Source of the DNA: Steinernema hermaphroditum
Lineage: Eukaryota > Nematoda > Chromadorea > Rhabditida > Steinernematidae
NCBI GenBank assembly: GCA_030435675.1
Contig: CM059622.1
Coordinates: 13,950,001 to 14,014,000 of the forward strand
Reading direction: 5' to 3'
Length of the DNA stretch: 64,000 bases
Part shown: positions 46,855 to 58,479 of the stretch, in pieces
How the letters are laid out: every line of letters starts with the position of its first letter
Position numbering within the stretch: the first letter of the stretch is position 1
Translations under genes and position numbers: made by a program
Notes under the pieces: generated by a model
The model's database searches: none
Told to the model about the DNA's origin: nothing
Seen by the model: the letters and a program-made list of their open reading frames with translations, nothing else

Positions 46855-49800
46855 AAAAGAGTTAGCGGCGCTGGTCTGAATGTGCCGTCGCCTGCTAATG
46901 TGGCGTCGGCTTTTGGATAATGTGGCGTCGGCGTGATATCGAAGAATACGACATAGTATTGCACGCCACATTATCTGCCTTATTATTCGAATGCAGCCCA
47001 CATTCAGCCCAAAGCCGAGTCATGACATTCCGGACATTATGACTCGTTTCTGGACGCTAAGCATCAAATTACAAGTTTACGTAGATCACGACGCCAATAT
47101 AACATTTAACACTTTCATTGATGGTTTGTTGTTTACCCCACAGGTTCGACGAAAAAGCATTGTGATCTACGGGATTTTATTCATTTTAAATGTTGCGAAT
47201 TTTCTAGATTATCCAAAGATCTGAGTCAGCCGCGTGCTTGGCGTCGTGCACCCTATTTAACTGTCTGATTGCTGGTTTGATTCACTAAATAACGTCTTAT
47301 CCAAAGATCACTTCATATGCTAACTGCTATCTCCTCTATCGAATGTTATGGAATTTCCATTGTATACTCCTCCGCTTTCTGGGACTGCTTTATTTTTGTT
47401 CTGGGACTGTTCTCCGAACAAATCGGAATGTAGGGGTTTTTGAGAGGGCGTCTACCGAGCTTCCACATCGATTAGCCTGATCCCGTATTTTTGTAATCGA
47501 CGAAGTTAACTTGTAACCAATGTGCGAAGCTTCCGGCAAATCAGTCTTGGACAAGCAATGCACCGTCGAATGACAAACAAGAAACCAATGCACCATTGGG
47601 ATAATGCATTGGCAGCACGAGGCGCCATCCCATCGTGCCACAAGCGCAACATGCGGCGTCGGTTAATGGGGCGTTTGAAATTAACGTGGCGTCAGAAAGA
47701 TATCGGTGCGCTTTCGGATTTGAAAAAGTCACAGCCGTCGTCGTCGGCTTCGGGCAATCGATCGTCGTCGGCGACACAATGTACCGTCGGCAATGGGAGG
47801 GCAGCGACAGCATCGCTTAATGCGCCGTCGGCCGTAATAAGGACCGCCCGCCTCGTTCGACTAATGCACCGTCGACGTCGCAGAGCGTCGTCAGGGGCAT
47901 AATGCGCGGTCGGCCTCCCGTCCATTCGCTGACGCAGATTGTTCAAAATCCGCTGGCTCCAACGGATCTTCTGGATCTCCCGCCATTCACGGCAGATCGT
48001 CTGCGATATCTTCTTCAAACGAACGAAGAAGATGTGGAAGGCAAGGCGGCGCTCAACTTTTTGGCCACGTACGGCTTGATTTGCAACTCCACCTTGTGTC
48101 CTCGCCACAATGTAGGCATGTACCTTAGCATGGATTCCGTTAGAAAAGCCGAAAAATTCATGGTTTGTTTATTGAACACTCATCATTTCATTCATGTCCT
48201 GATTCTAGTGGCGCTGTCGATCCTGTCGCCAAGAGGGCTCATCAGGGCGGACGAGCATCAAAAAAGGATCGATCTTCGAGAATTCGACCTTCCCACTCCA
48301 GAAGCTGCTGACGTTGTTCTTCCACTGGGCAGCGAACCACAACTCAAATCACCAAACCATCTTGCGAGAAGTGGGAATAAGTAAGCAGGCAAGCATCGAC
48401 TGGTACAACTTCCTGAGGTGCTGAATCTTTCAAATGGTTCATTCTTTTCATTTTGCTGCTTTAGAGACGTTTGCCAAGAATGGGTTTTCCGTCACCAAGC
48501 GCAAAACAAACTGGGAGGACCGGGAACGGAGGTTGAAGTGGACGAGTCGCCGTTCTACAGAGAAAAGTACAGCCGTGGTGTTCGCCGTCGTCATGTATGG
48601 GTCATCTCCATGGTTCAAAAAGACACAAAAGAAGTTCGCCTCCTTCCCTTCGACCAAACGGGAAGTCCTTCCGATCTGATACCCATCATCTTGGACAACG
48701 TTCGTCCCGGGACCACAATAATCACCGATGGACAGAGAGCTTCTGGTATCCTCAGCAATCTCGGCACATATCAAGATCAGTGGGCCGAGCATGGACTGAA
48801 ATTCGGCGATCCCGACGATTCGACGCTAAAAGACGACATGCGGCGCATCGCCGGAACAGCCATTGCAGTGTTTCCCACTTATCTGTACCAGTGGATATAC
48901 CGACATACCCACCCGACGCGCCTTTTTGAGAACATCCTCATCACCATCGCCGAGCTGTTTCCCACAAACTGCGACAATGGAATGACACCTCCGGTGTGGC
49001 TATCAGAGACTGCTTTTCCAGGCTTTCCAGACGTCGACGACAAAGAAGAGAGAACATCTACTAGGAGCCGTTGTTCCCCATCTCTGAAACGAAAATCTCT
49101 AAGATCACCGGAAGAAGAAGTAAAGTCGGAATCTAGCGATTCAACGGATTCGGTGGACAATGTCTCAGATGGACTATTCTCATCAGATCTTCCTTCGTCC
49201 TCTAGTGCTGGTCCCACCATCCAGAATGCTCTTCTGGACTACATATCAAGGATGTCTTCTGCTGTATCGACGCCTACTTCAAGAAGCAGGCACCATACTG
49301 CAGTGCATAAAAAGACGAGCAGCAAACGTACTCGTTATTCTTAGCGGTCACTTTTACTTCTTCATCAATAAAACTTATTCGAAAAAAAAAAACTTAACTT
49401 ACACTAATTCGTCGTTTTGCATATATTTCCTCGCTTCCTTTCTTTGAATTGACGCAGCCCGTGGTAGTTTACTTTTGAGTTTATTTCTTGAATCAACGGT
49501 GTTATGCCGTGAAAGACACAAAAGACACGGAAGGGGGAAAACATGCTCCGATTGACGCGCAACACATCAAACGTTCCTTAGAAGACCCGAGAAAAATTGG
49601 GCTCTGGGCTGAATGTGGCGTCGGTTAACGAGACGTTGAACACCCTTACGGTAGTTGTCCATAGCCCACAAAATCAGACAATCTCTAAGTTCACCTCTCA
49701 TGACAAACAAGTCAGGTTAAAACGAAGACCTAACATGATAAGGGCCCTCTTTGGCTCGGGGCTGAGTGCGGCGTCGGTTGTTGAGAATGTAGCGTTGGGT

Positions 49801-49890
49801 TGGTTAATGTGGCGCCGGTTAATGAGGCGTCGGCTGATATGGCACCGGTTAGCGAGACGTCGTCGGTAACGAGGCGTAGGCATAATGCAA
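46855..49890 (+). mobile_element. Merlin/ISXO2-like DNA transposon with satellite-like ends
   Basis: A transposase gene (47902-49344) is flanked on both sides by degenerate short repeats with core AATG(T/C/A)GGCGTCGG, at 46880-46935, 47575-47900 and 49605-49885. The string GGCT(C/T)..GGGCTGAATGTGGCGTC recurs near 49597 and 49760, and in inverse orientation at 46990-47024. The left end also forms a stem (GATAATGTGGCGT paired with ACGCCACATTATC). Exact termini and a target duplication could not be fixed, so the limits are approximate. Confidence 0.65.
47902..49344 (+). CDS. Merlin/ISXO2-like transposase, 3 exons, 449 aa
   Basis: Exons 47902-48162, 48209-48417, 48465-49344, phases consistent, AATAAA at 49367-49372. 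The N-terminal zinc-ribbon-like part has CNSTLCPRHN and then WRCRSCRQ. Next come the family helix GISKQASIDWYNFLRDVCQEW and the DDE core GGPGTEVEVDES (first Asp) and TTIITDGQRA (second Asp). The third-acid region, normally HTNxIExxW, is not evident; the best alignment puts LKDDMRRI there. About 100 Ser-, Glu- and basic-rich residues follow (SLKRKSLRSPEEE, then SSDSTDSVD), an unusual tail. The frame has no stops or frameshifts. It could be a young element or a gene under selection that has lost catalysis. Confidence 0.85.
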
Positions 49891-51317
49891 AAAGGCGGAA
49901 ACGCCCATCTTTATGAATTATGTCGGGGTAAGCAATTGTGTAAAACGTAAAAATTAGGTTACCTGACAAAATCGTCACTGGTCATAGGTTCCTTGTTATA
50001 CATGGGGTAACCTTGTTAGAATCCAATATTCGGTTTTCCATTGATTTAGGAGAACAGCGAACTTTCGGTTTTCCGTTGAGTTTATGTGATGCTGTGATTT
50101 TGAATTGTATGAACACCCAAGTGGAAGTAGATCGGGCTTGATTCCTGGCCACAGTTCATAAAGAGTACATGTAATGCAGACACTGGCTTGGAAAGAAAAA
50201 TTGGCTTAAGCTGGCATCAGACATCTGCAACTTCTATCCATTTTTATGAAGTTAACGAAGTGTGTACTGAAGTACCCTAAGTGTATGCCAGAGAGTTTTT
50301 GTATCGGAACCTTTCCAAGTGCTCCCATGGTTTATAAGGTTTTGTGGAATTTGAATGCTTGCTGTATGATGTATAGAAAACTGTTCACTGCGATCGGTGG
50401 CCTTTGTTTAGATAACCTGGATTCAAGTTCTTGACATCCTTAGCATTTTCGGTTCCTAATCTCCAATTGATTTTGACGGATTCCATAAATGTAGCACCTG
50501 AAATCATACGTCGCCGGGCGCATTCTATTCAGGTTTAAGTTGCCTTTTTTTATTAGTCTTATGCGTTATATATTTAAGGTTGCAAGCGAGTGAAGTGAGT
50601 CCATTATTCTTTAGTGCGACACAATAGTCAATTCAAAAATAGCAAAACAAAATGTTTCAAAAGAGCCAGGTTAATTCCACACCAGATCCAAGGCTAACAA
50701 GGGAACGGTTAACCATGTAATCCTAAGATCGGCGCGAGACGGGGGTAAACTTTAGGCCGGTGTATAAACTTCATCACTAGGTGCCCTGTAACACACACAT
50801 AAGCAAGAAAAAAATGTCTAACATTATGACTACCTGGGTAGGTATGACGGGACAAAACCACTGGACAGCCACTACTTTGGCCGGCAAAAAAAGAAAGGGA
50901 AAAGTGGCACTTTGGTCATTTCGATCTGACAAGTTGATCACACACACCGTTATATGACGGTGACGTTATGTCAGAAAATTTGCATATGGCGAGGAATGTT
51001 TGCTGCGAAAACATAATCGGCGCTGTGCGTCAAAGATAATGCATCTGCAGGCTGTACAGAGATCGTCGATCGCAAAAAGTGGAATATGATGTGTGAAGTG
51101 CTGTTGGGTATGTTTGCTTTGATGGTGCTATGGACAACGATAAAATTTGTCGTCGCAGACCCTTCTACAGACCCTTCTACGACTGTATAGAGCGAAACAC
51201 AAGCTGTTGAGGCTGCAGTTCGTTTGAGATGATCTAATCACAGAAGTCGCCGTTTGACTAAATCTTTCATAGGATGATGGCTAATGGCTCTCACAATTCC
51301 ATGTACTAGCTCCCATC
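49886..51317. other. Intergenic, nothing recognised
   Basis: No supported coding frame, RNA gene or repeat between the transposon and SLC17 copy A. Confidence 0.45.
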
Positions 51318-51384
51318 ATTTATTGTACACATATGCCGGCACAATGCCTGGTCACAACTCATAAAATCAAATTTCGAGATAGAT

Positions 51385-53233
51385 TTAGAAGTTTTCAGGC
51401 ATCTTCGCAGCTTCACCCGTATTTTCCGCGTTAGCAACGCTCTTAGGGGTGTCATAAGTCCATGGAGCCGGATCGGATCTGCACACAAAGCAGAAGAAGA
51501 CGTTTGTGACGATGACGAGTCCACAGATTATGTAGAACACCATCGCCCACTAAATAGCTTGAGTGTATTCCAGTTTAACAGCACAATAGCTACCTCACTA
51601 GGAGAATTCGTCGGCACCATAATCGACACAAACGGAGGCAGGATCAATACACTCATACTGTTGATGACGGAAAACACCGCCATGACGAAGGTGAGGTATT
51701 GCCGGGAGACCTTAAAGTCCATGCAAAATGTGGACTGTACATTTTCTTACCATTTGAGCGCATTTGAAAATTCCAACGCAATTGAGGCCACTGAAGGTGA
51801 TGGCAGCAGTGTAGGCGCACCAACCAATGAACGCTTGATCAGTGGGGATTAAGGCCAGGATCACGAAGCAGAGGGCCATGGTTCCCTGGGAGACGATGGT
51901 GAATACGACCAGGCGAGACCTTTCGCTGATGCAGGTCGCGTAGTCACTGAATGGTCCGGCCAGGACTTTCATGATGAAGGAGAGAAGATATGGGATGGCA
52001 GTGGCGAAACCCGTTTTGGCCACTTCGTAGTGCAGAACCTAGAACTGTGTCAGTTTACAAGTGACTTTTGACCGATCGAAAGGTGTCACCTAAGCTCCTT
52101 TTTTGAACCGACCTTGTTAAGATATGTAGGACCATATTGAAGGAAAATCTGGAAAGCAGACGCTCCACCGACCCATGAAAGCCAAGCGCCGATGATGCAG
52201 AGGTCTTTGGAAATGGTCATATATGGAGTCCGTTTCGGCTTTTGCCCGATTCCCGACTTCCCATGCTCGAGCTTTCCTAATTCCTTGGCACTGACACTCC
52301 TAAAAGCAATTTCTAATAGTTCCATATTCCTTTTCTATCACTCACTTATGCATTCGTGGTGTATCTCTGTAGAAGTAGTATAGCAGTGCGAAGAAGACAA
52401 TAGTGAGAATTCCTTGGAGATAGTAAACTCCAGTCCATCCAAGGGAGGAAACACAGAATGCTCCGGCCACGGGCATAGTGAACATGGGAGAAAACTAAAC
52501 TCAGGATGCAAATTTGTGTTTTATTACGCTAGCGGTCCTACCTGTAGATGACACGACATCAAAGCCATGAAGATTCCACTTCGTTTCAAGGTGGCCCACT
52601 GAGACGTTACTGCTCCACAGGCCGAGTAAGTCATGGTTAGAGCGAAGCCCTGAAATGTGTCGGTAAGGATGAGACTTTGATCATTGTGTGGATCGATAGA
52701 TGGTGATAAATTTTGCCCGTTTGTGAATGTTTGGTCCTTCGTCCTCATGATATAATTTCTATGATTTATGTTCCCTCTCTCAATACCATAAATCTCTACC
52801 TGAATTGCCCTCATGGCAAAGAGCCAATAGAATCCTTGCGAAGCGGCCCATGGCGAGAGAAGGGTGGCCAGCGCCGAAATCAGACCATAGGCCGTCTGCA
52901 CTTTCCGCGCGCCATAAAGCGTAAACAATTCCGTTATGGGAATCGTTCCAATTAGCGAACCGATGGCGACGGCGGAGAAGAGCCATCCCTTCTCTGTTTG
53001 AGAGTAGTCATACACCGTCGTCACATCTAAATTTTGAATTCTTTCGGAAGCTAATTAAAGAGCTCACTTTCGTTCTCGCTTCCCATGCAAATAATGGTGA
53101 AGTTGAGTGCCAGAGTGTTGCTCATCACCAGCGTCATGCAGATGGTGCAGAGGACGAGAACGGCATACCTGGTGGAGTCGCGGAACACAGAGCGTTTCCG
53201 CTCCACATCCACCTGCTTCGACTCCGCTTCCAT
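51385..53233 (-). CDS. SLC17-type major facilitator transporter, copy A, 468 aa
   Basis: Exons on the minus strand: 53233-53068, 53026-52800, 52649-52542, 52494-52346, 52299-52113, 52038-51751, 51710-51594, 51549-51385; phases consistent. It begins with a cytosolic leader (MEAESKQVDVERKRSVFRDS) and TM1, then the MFS loop region GWLFSAVAIGSLIGTIPITE followed by YGARKV, the place where the SLC17 family has its G-x-L-x-R-x-G-x-(R/K)-V motif. TM segments follow in the usual pattern to a total near 12. SLC17 members move organic anions, phosphate or glutamate using H+ or Na+; the substrate is not deducible. ITELFTLYG lacks the usual Asp-Arg of the loop, so transport behaviour may differ. AATAAA at 51323-51318. 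Confidence 0.88.
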
Positions 53234-53253
53234 GGCGCCAATACTGAAAGAAG

Positions 53254-53695
53254 CATCGACTCAGGACAGTTTTAAAGCGGCGACGGCAATTTGCATATCG
53301 TCGGCGGCAAAAAGAAGTGAAAGCCGTCGGCGCCGCCGACGGGGACAAGCACTTGACAGACCGGGGTGTCGATCGATGATCGAGGGTGGGAAGCGGAGAA
53401 GAGCGGGGTGCCCTTTGGCCGAGCGGGAGGAGATTTCGGGCACGAGGATATCTATTAAAATGCGGTTGATCGACGGGTGTAGTGTGATTGTTCTTTGGGG
53501 TCCGTCGCTTTTTGTGACAATGTGGAGGGTGGCATATTTCAGTGATCATTAATGATAGGATTACAAATCTATAGCGAAACACCTAATGCTAAATGGACAA
53601 CAGTGATGGACTGCCATTGAATTCAAATGGGGCTTAAGTGAGAGCCATTCATGGCCTGATCTGTGGTCTGAGATTCTTATTTTTGAAGAGCTCAT
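53254..53695. repeat. Insertion specific to the promoter of copy A
   Basis: After ACTGAAAG the upstream sequences of copies A and B part, and rejoin at AATAATCATTCC (A) / AATAATTATTCC (B). Copy A carries ~440 extra bases, GC-rich at first (GCCGTCGGCGCCGCCGACGG). No terminal repeat was found, so loss from B is equally possible. Confidence 0.55.
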
Positions 53696-54099
53696 GAAAT
53701 AATCATTCCAACGCCAAAGCAATGTGGGCGTAGTTACTCATCATATTCATAAGTTTCAATTTTCGGCCACCTTGAATGAATCTGTTTCGGTTACTTCTAT
53801 TTTTAGTGATTGCGCGCTGTTCGGATATATAAAATTTGGTTCTCAGATCAGATGATGTATCAGCATTCAGATTGAGAAAATCTCCTGTGAGAATATCATT
53901 GGTAAGACATAAAAGATTACCTATTTTGCATTGAAAGACTTTGATTACTTACTTTTTTTCTTAAGGATATGTACAATTGATATGTTATGCAGGGCTATGT
54001 TCAAATAACTGACAACAGTATTGGGTGGTTGGAAGTACAAAAAACATATGTCCATAGTGGATAGATTAAAACGGAACAAGAATAGATCACATGGCGAGT

Positions 54100-54255
54100 A
54101 CAAGAGTCATGTGACGTGACACATCGAATAGATGTTTCACATAGATCAGGCCTACTGCGAAAATGTACCAGGTGACTCCAATCCGATCAGCAAAGAACAC
54201 AATTGAAACGATGCTGGAAAATGCGACGATATGACCGATCGCTGGGGACATTGCA
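54100..54255 (-). pseudogene. Fragment of an unidentified membrane protein between copies A and B
   Basis: On the minus strand the frame reads GHIVAFSSIVSIVFFADRIG, then VTWYIFAVGLIYVKHLFDV, with two hydrophobic segments. A shorter degenerate copy lies at 57139-57225, the matching position before copy C, so it was duplicated with the transporter unit. It is not part of the SLC17 reading frame. Confidence 0.45.
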
Positions 54256-54372
54256 AAATCTTCACATAAAGGCAACGCATGGGTGGGCGCTGGCCTCAAG
54301 ACTCTCAGTGCGATCCGGAGCAACTGAGAGTGTCACGAGGGATTCTGAGGACTTTTTGTGTGGCTCATTGCC
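54255..54372. repeat. Dispersed repeat R2, copy b
   Basis: Matches 40330-40475 in several blocks (see that entry). Confidence 0.5.
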
Positions 54373-54434
54373 CTATTTATAGGGATTGCCCTTAAGACCT
54401 GGAGACAAATTTATGTTTCAAACTACCGATAACA

Positions 54435-54555
54435 AAAGACTGCCGATGAAATACCAGACCGTAGACGCTGCCATTAGAATGACTCAGTGGAATTGGAAAC
54501 AAAAGAAACTTCCATACCAAATTCCTTTGGTTGGTTCACCACACTATTTTTGAAA
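54435..54555 (+). repeat. Coding-like fragment shared by the A-B and B-C intervals
   Basis: CTGCCGATGAAATACCA ... reads LPMKYQTVDAAIRMTQWNWK then QKKLP, ending at a stop. The homologous block at 57414-57530 reads LPMKYQIVDAAIKTTKWNWK and runs further. Differences include third-position changes, hinting at past coding. The protein is unknown. Confidence 0.45.
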
Positions 54556-54747
54556 CAACGGAACATTTCCTATGTGTAGTGAACAGAAAATAGAGAACGT
54601 TTTCTTTGTGTTCTTTTCTTAACAAGTTGCTCGAATTAATTCGAAATTCGAAACAATTCGAATATGCACTACCTCCCATCATTTATTGTACATATATGCC
54701 GGCATAGTGCCTGATCACAACTCATAAAATCAAACTTCGAGATAGAA

Positions 54748-56821
54748 TTAGAACTTTTCAGGCACATTCTCAGCTTCACCCGTATTTTCCGCATTAGCAA
54801 CACTCTCAGGAGTGTCAGAAGTCCATGGAGCCGGATCGGATCTGCACACAAAGCAGAAGAAGACGTTGGTGACGATGACCAGTCCGCACATAATGTAGAA
54901 CACGGTCGCCCACTAAATAGCTTAAGTGTATTCCAGTTTAACAGCACAATAGCTACCTCACTAGGAGAATTCGTCGGCACCATAATCGACACAAACGGAG
55001 GCAGGATCAATACACTCATGCTGTTGATAACGGAGAAGACCGCCATAACGAAGGTGATATATTGCCGGGAGACCTTAAAGAGACCCCGTCCATGCAAAAT
55101 AAGGAAACTGTACATTTTCTTACCATTTGAGCGCATTTGAAAATTCCAACGCAAATGAGGCCACTGAAGGTGATGGCGGCAGTGTAGGCGCACCAGCCAA
55201 TGAACGCTTGATCAGTGGGGATCAAGGCCAGGATAACGAAGCAAAGGGCCATGGTTCCCTGGGATACGATGGTGAATACGACCAGGCGAGACCTTTCGCT
55301 GATGCAGGTGGCGTAGTCACTGAATGGTCCGGCGAGGACTTTCATGATGAAGGAGAGAAGATATGGGATGGCAGTGGCGAAACCCGTTTTGGCCACTTCG
55401 TAGTGCAGAACCTAGAACAATGTAAGTGACTCCGATAGAAAAGACATCGAAGCTCCTTTTTGAACCGACCTTGTTTAGATATGTAGGACCATATTGAAGG
55501 AGAATTTGGAAAGCAGATGCTCCACCGACCCACGAAAGCCAAGCGCCGATGATGCAGAGATCTTTTGAAATGGTCATATATGGAGTCCGTTTCGGCTTTT
55601 GCCCGATTCCCGACTTCCCAAGCTCGAGCTTCCCTAGTTCCTTGGCACTAACACTCCTGAAATCAATGTATTTTGGTTCCAAATCTCTTTTCTATCACTC
55701 ACTTATGTGTTCGAGGCGTATCTCTGTAGAAGTAGTAGAGCAGTGCGAACAAGACAATAGTAAGAATTCCCTGGAGATAGTAAACTCCAGTCCATCCAAG
55801 GGAGGAAACACAGAATGCTCCGGCCACGGGCATAGTGAACATTGGAGAAAACTAAGACTTTAGATATGAATTTATGTTCTACTATGACGGCAAGCCTACC
55901 TGTAGATGGCAAGTCAGCAAAGCCATGAAGATCCCACTTCGTTTCAAGGTGGCCCACTGAGAAGTTACTGCTCCAACGGCTGAGTAGGTCATGGTTAGAG
56001 CGAAGCCCTAAAATGTGCCGGTAAGGATGGGACTTTGCACGCCTCTCGTTTGCATCTCGTGCACGCCATTTAGAGGGTGGTTAATTTTTCCCTTTTTTGA
56101 ATATTTCTCTTCCTCAGGGGAAGTGCTTTCATAGGATCATGTAGAAGTTGGTCAAGGTTAACAACGTTAGAGTTTTGACCGTTTTGTGGTCAGGCTACTG
56201 TTGAATGTTTTGTCCCTCGGGAAAGTGCTTTCACTACACAGCTCAGATGGATAACGAGGGCGAAGCTGGTAGCATGCACCCAGAGATTTTGAGCGATAAC
56301 AATACTATCAAAATACAGGCCATAAACTGTACTTATAATATCATTTCTATGTTTTATTTTCTCTTTCTCAATACCGTAAACCTCTACCTGAATTGTCCTC
56401 ATAGCAAACAGCCAATAGAATCCCTGCGAAGCGGCCCATGGCGAGAGAAGGGTGGCCAGCGCGGAAATCAGGCCATAGGCCGTCTGCACTTTCCGCGCGC
56501 CATAAAGCGTAAACAATTCCGTTATGGGAATCGTTCCAATTAGCGAACCGATGGCGACGGCGGAGAAGAGCCATCCCTTCTCCGTTTGAGAGTAGTCGTA
56601 CACCGTCGTCACATCTAAAATTTGAATTCTTTCAGAAGCCAATTAAAAAGCTCACTTTCGTTCTCGCTTCCCATGCAAATAATGGTGAAGTTGAGTGCCA
56701 GAGTGTTGCTCATCACCAGCGTCATGCAGATGGTGCAGAGGACGAGAACGGCATACCTGGTGGAGTCGCGGAACACAGAGCGTTTCCGCTCCACATCCAC
56801 CTGCTTCGACTCCGCTTCCAT
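54748..56821 (-). CDS. SLC17-type transporter, copy B, 468 aa
   Basis: Exons on the minus strand: 56821-56656, 56614-56388, 56007-55900, 55851-55703, 55656-55470, 55411-55124, 55073-54957, 54912-54748. Every exon has exactly the length of its counterpart in copy A, and the proteins are almost identical in the first two exons (for example FAMRAIQ in A, FAMRTIQ in B). Introns differ: intron 2 is 380 bases here and 150 in A. The C-terminus ends EDVPEKF-like (GEAENVPEKF) where A has GEAAKMPENF. It is a recent tandem duplicate, probably with the same substrate and topology. AATAAA at 54687-54682. Confidence 0.88.
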
Positions 56822-58479
56822 GGCGCCAATACTGAAAGTAGTTTATGCAATAATTATTCCAATGCCAAAGCAATGTGGGCGTAGTTACACAAATTTTCGA
56901 TAATTTGAATGACCTTTGAATGAATCTGTTTTTGATACTCAGTAGACGGTGAGTAATTGCGCGCTGTTGAGATTCGGCTGAGATGTAAGATTCGGCTCTC
57001 AGATCAGATGGTGAAACTTCAAGGTTTCCGATAAGAATGCCATTGGAAAAACATAAAAGAATATCTGGAATATTGTATTTTTTGCATTTAAAGACTCTGA
57101 CTACTTAAATTTTTTCCTCAATATAATGCAGTACCAGGAAATGTACCAGATGTCTCCAATCCGATCAGCAAAGAACACAAATGAAACAGTACCAATTGTC
57201 TCGTCAATTTCTGACCGATCGCTGACAAATAACAAATGAAAGTCAAATGAAAGACCCAGCCTTGTCAATTATTTATTATGGAAGCAAGTTCGTGGTAAAA
57301 ATGCAAAAATGCGAAAGATCTGAAGGCCTTTCCGACGGAGACACTGTAGTCCTTTAAGCAGCAAGATTGGTGCTCATTTATTTTAGTGTAACCCAGTGCA
57401 ACTTAAAAAGCCACTGCCGATGAAATACCAAATCGTCGACGCTGCAATTAAAACGACTAAGTGGAACTGGAAACAAAAGAAACTTCCAAATCAAATTCCT
57501 TCGGCTGGTCCGTCACACTATTTTCAAGTCACAGAAAGCAAGGGAAGTTTTTCTTTCATAAAGTTGCTCGAATTACTTTTTATTTAACACTTTGATCATA
57601 GCAACAATCTCTAGAAGTCTCTGCCTTTAGAAATACTAGCAAACATAGAGCTTACTTTGGGAAGTGAGTACAATCAGTCAGTGGGCAATCTAATGGTCAT
57701 TAATCGAGCCCTGTCTTCATTTAGGACAGTCGTTCACTCGTACTGTGGGAAACTGGCAGTGGAGCTCCCAGAATAATAATTATGATAGATAACTGATGAC
57801 CTTCACGACTTTATTTTGTGAATCGAAGGCGTTGCACCTTGCACGTCACAGACAAACAGAGGATGTCACTTGCTGCAGGTTTCATCATTGGCGCGGCGGT
57901 GATGACGAACCGGTCGTGGGCGGCGCACTTCGTCTGCGAATCGGCAAAACTTCCGAAATGGCGATGGAACCTTCTTGTCGGGGCGTTTGCGGCACAGAGA
58001 AAGCTTCTGAGTTTGCATCTGCTTCGGAGAGATGAGTCCGTGGTTCGAAAGCTGTGTCTTTGCCGGCGTCCTCAGGACGTCGGTGACCTTTAGGATGACT
58101 AGTTGCGCGGCCCGATTCCTAGTGTCGGATATCTTGTTGTCAGCGGTGGTGGGGCTACGGCTTCCGGGTGTCTGTGTCTGATAAAGATGAAGACTAACTA
58201 AATCCAATGAGCCCTAGTGCCTTTCGAATTTTTTAATAGTGCATTCCCTGAGGAGAGAACCATTCAAAACTGCCGAATTATATCTACAAAGCGCGCAATT
58301 TTCTCGAACCTCAGCTGGCCCTGTGAAAGTATGGCTTTTGTGAGCAAGGGTTTGATCTACAGGCTCTTCTTTCTAGCTTCGGAACGCGTCCATCCGGGCA
58401 CGTTCCATCTCTCGTCATTTGCTTCGATGTTATTGTGTCTCACACTCGAGCCGTACCACGTGACGATACGTATTTACTT
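56822..58479. other. Intergenic between copies B and C
   Basis: The first ~200 bases resemble the copy A upstream region. It then holds the two shared fragments noted above (57139-57225 and 57414-57530). A GC-richer stretch at 57800-58200 is open in several frames on both strands but shows no recognisable protein. Confidence 0.45.

Noticed and set aside
57796..58207. Overlapping frames on both strands between transporter copies B and C
   Set aside because: Three frames compete, with no domain, no splice support and no poly(A) signal that selects one.
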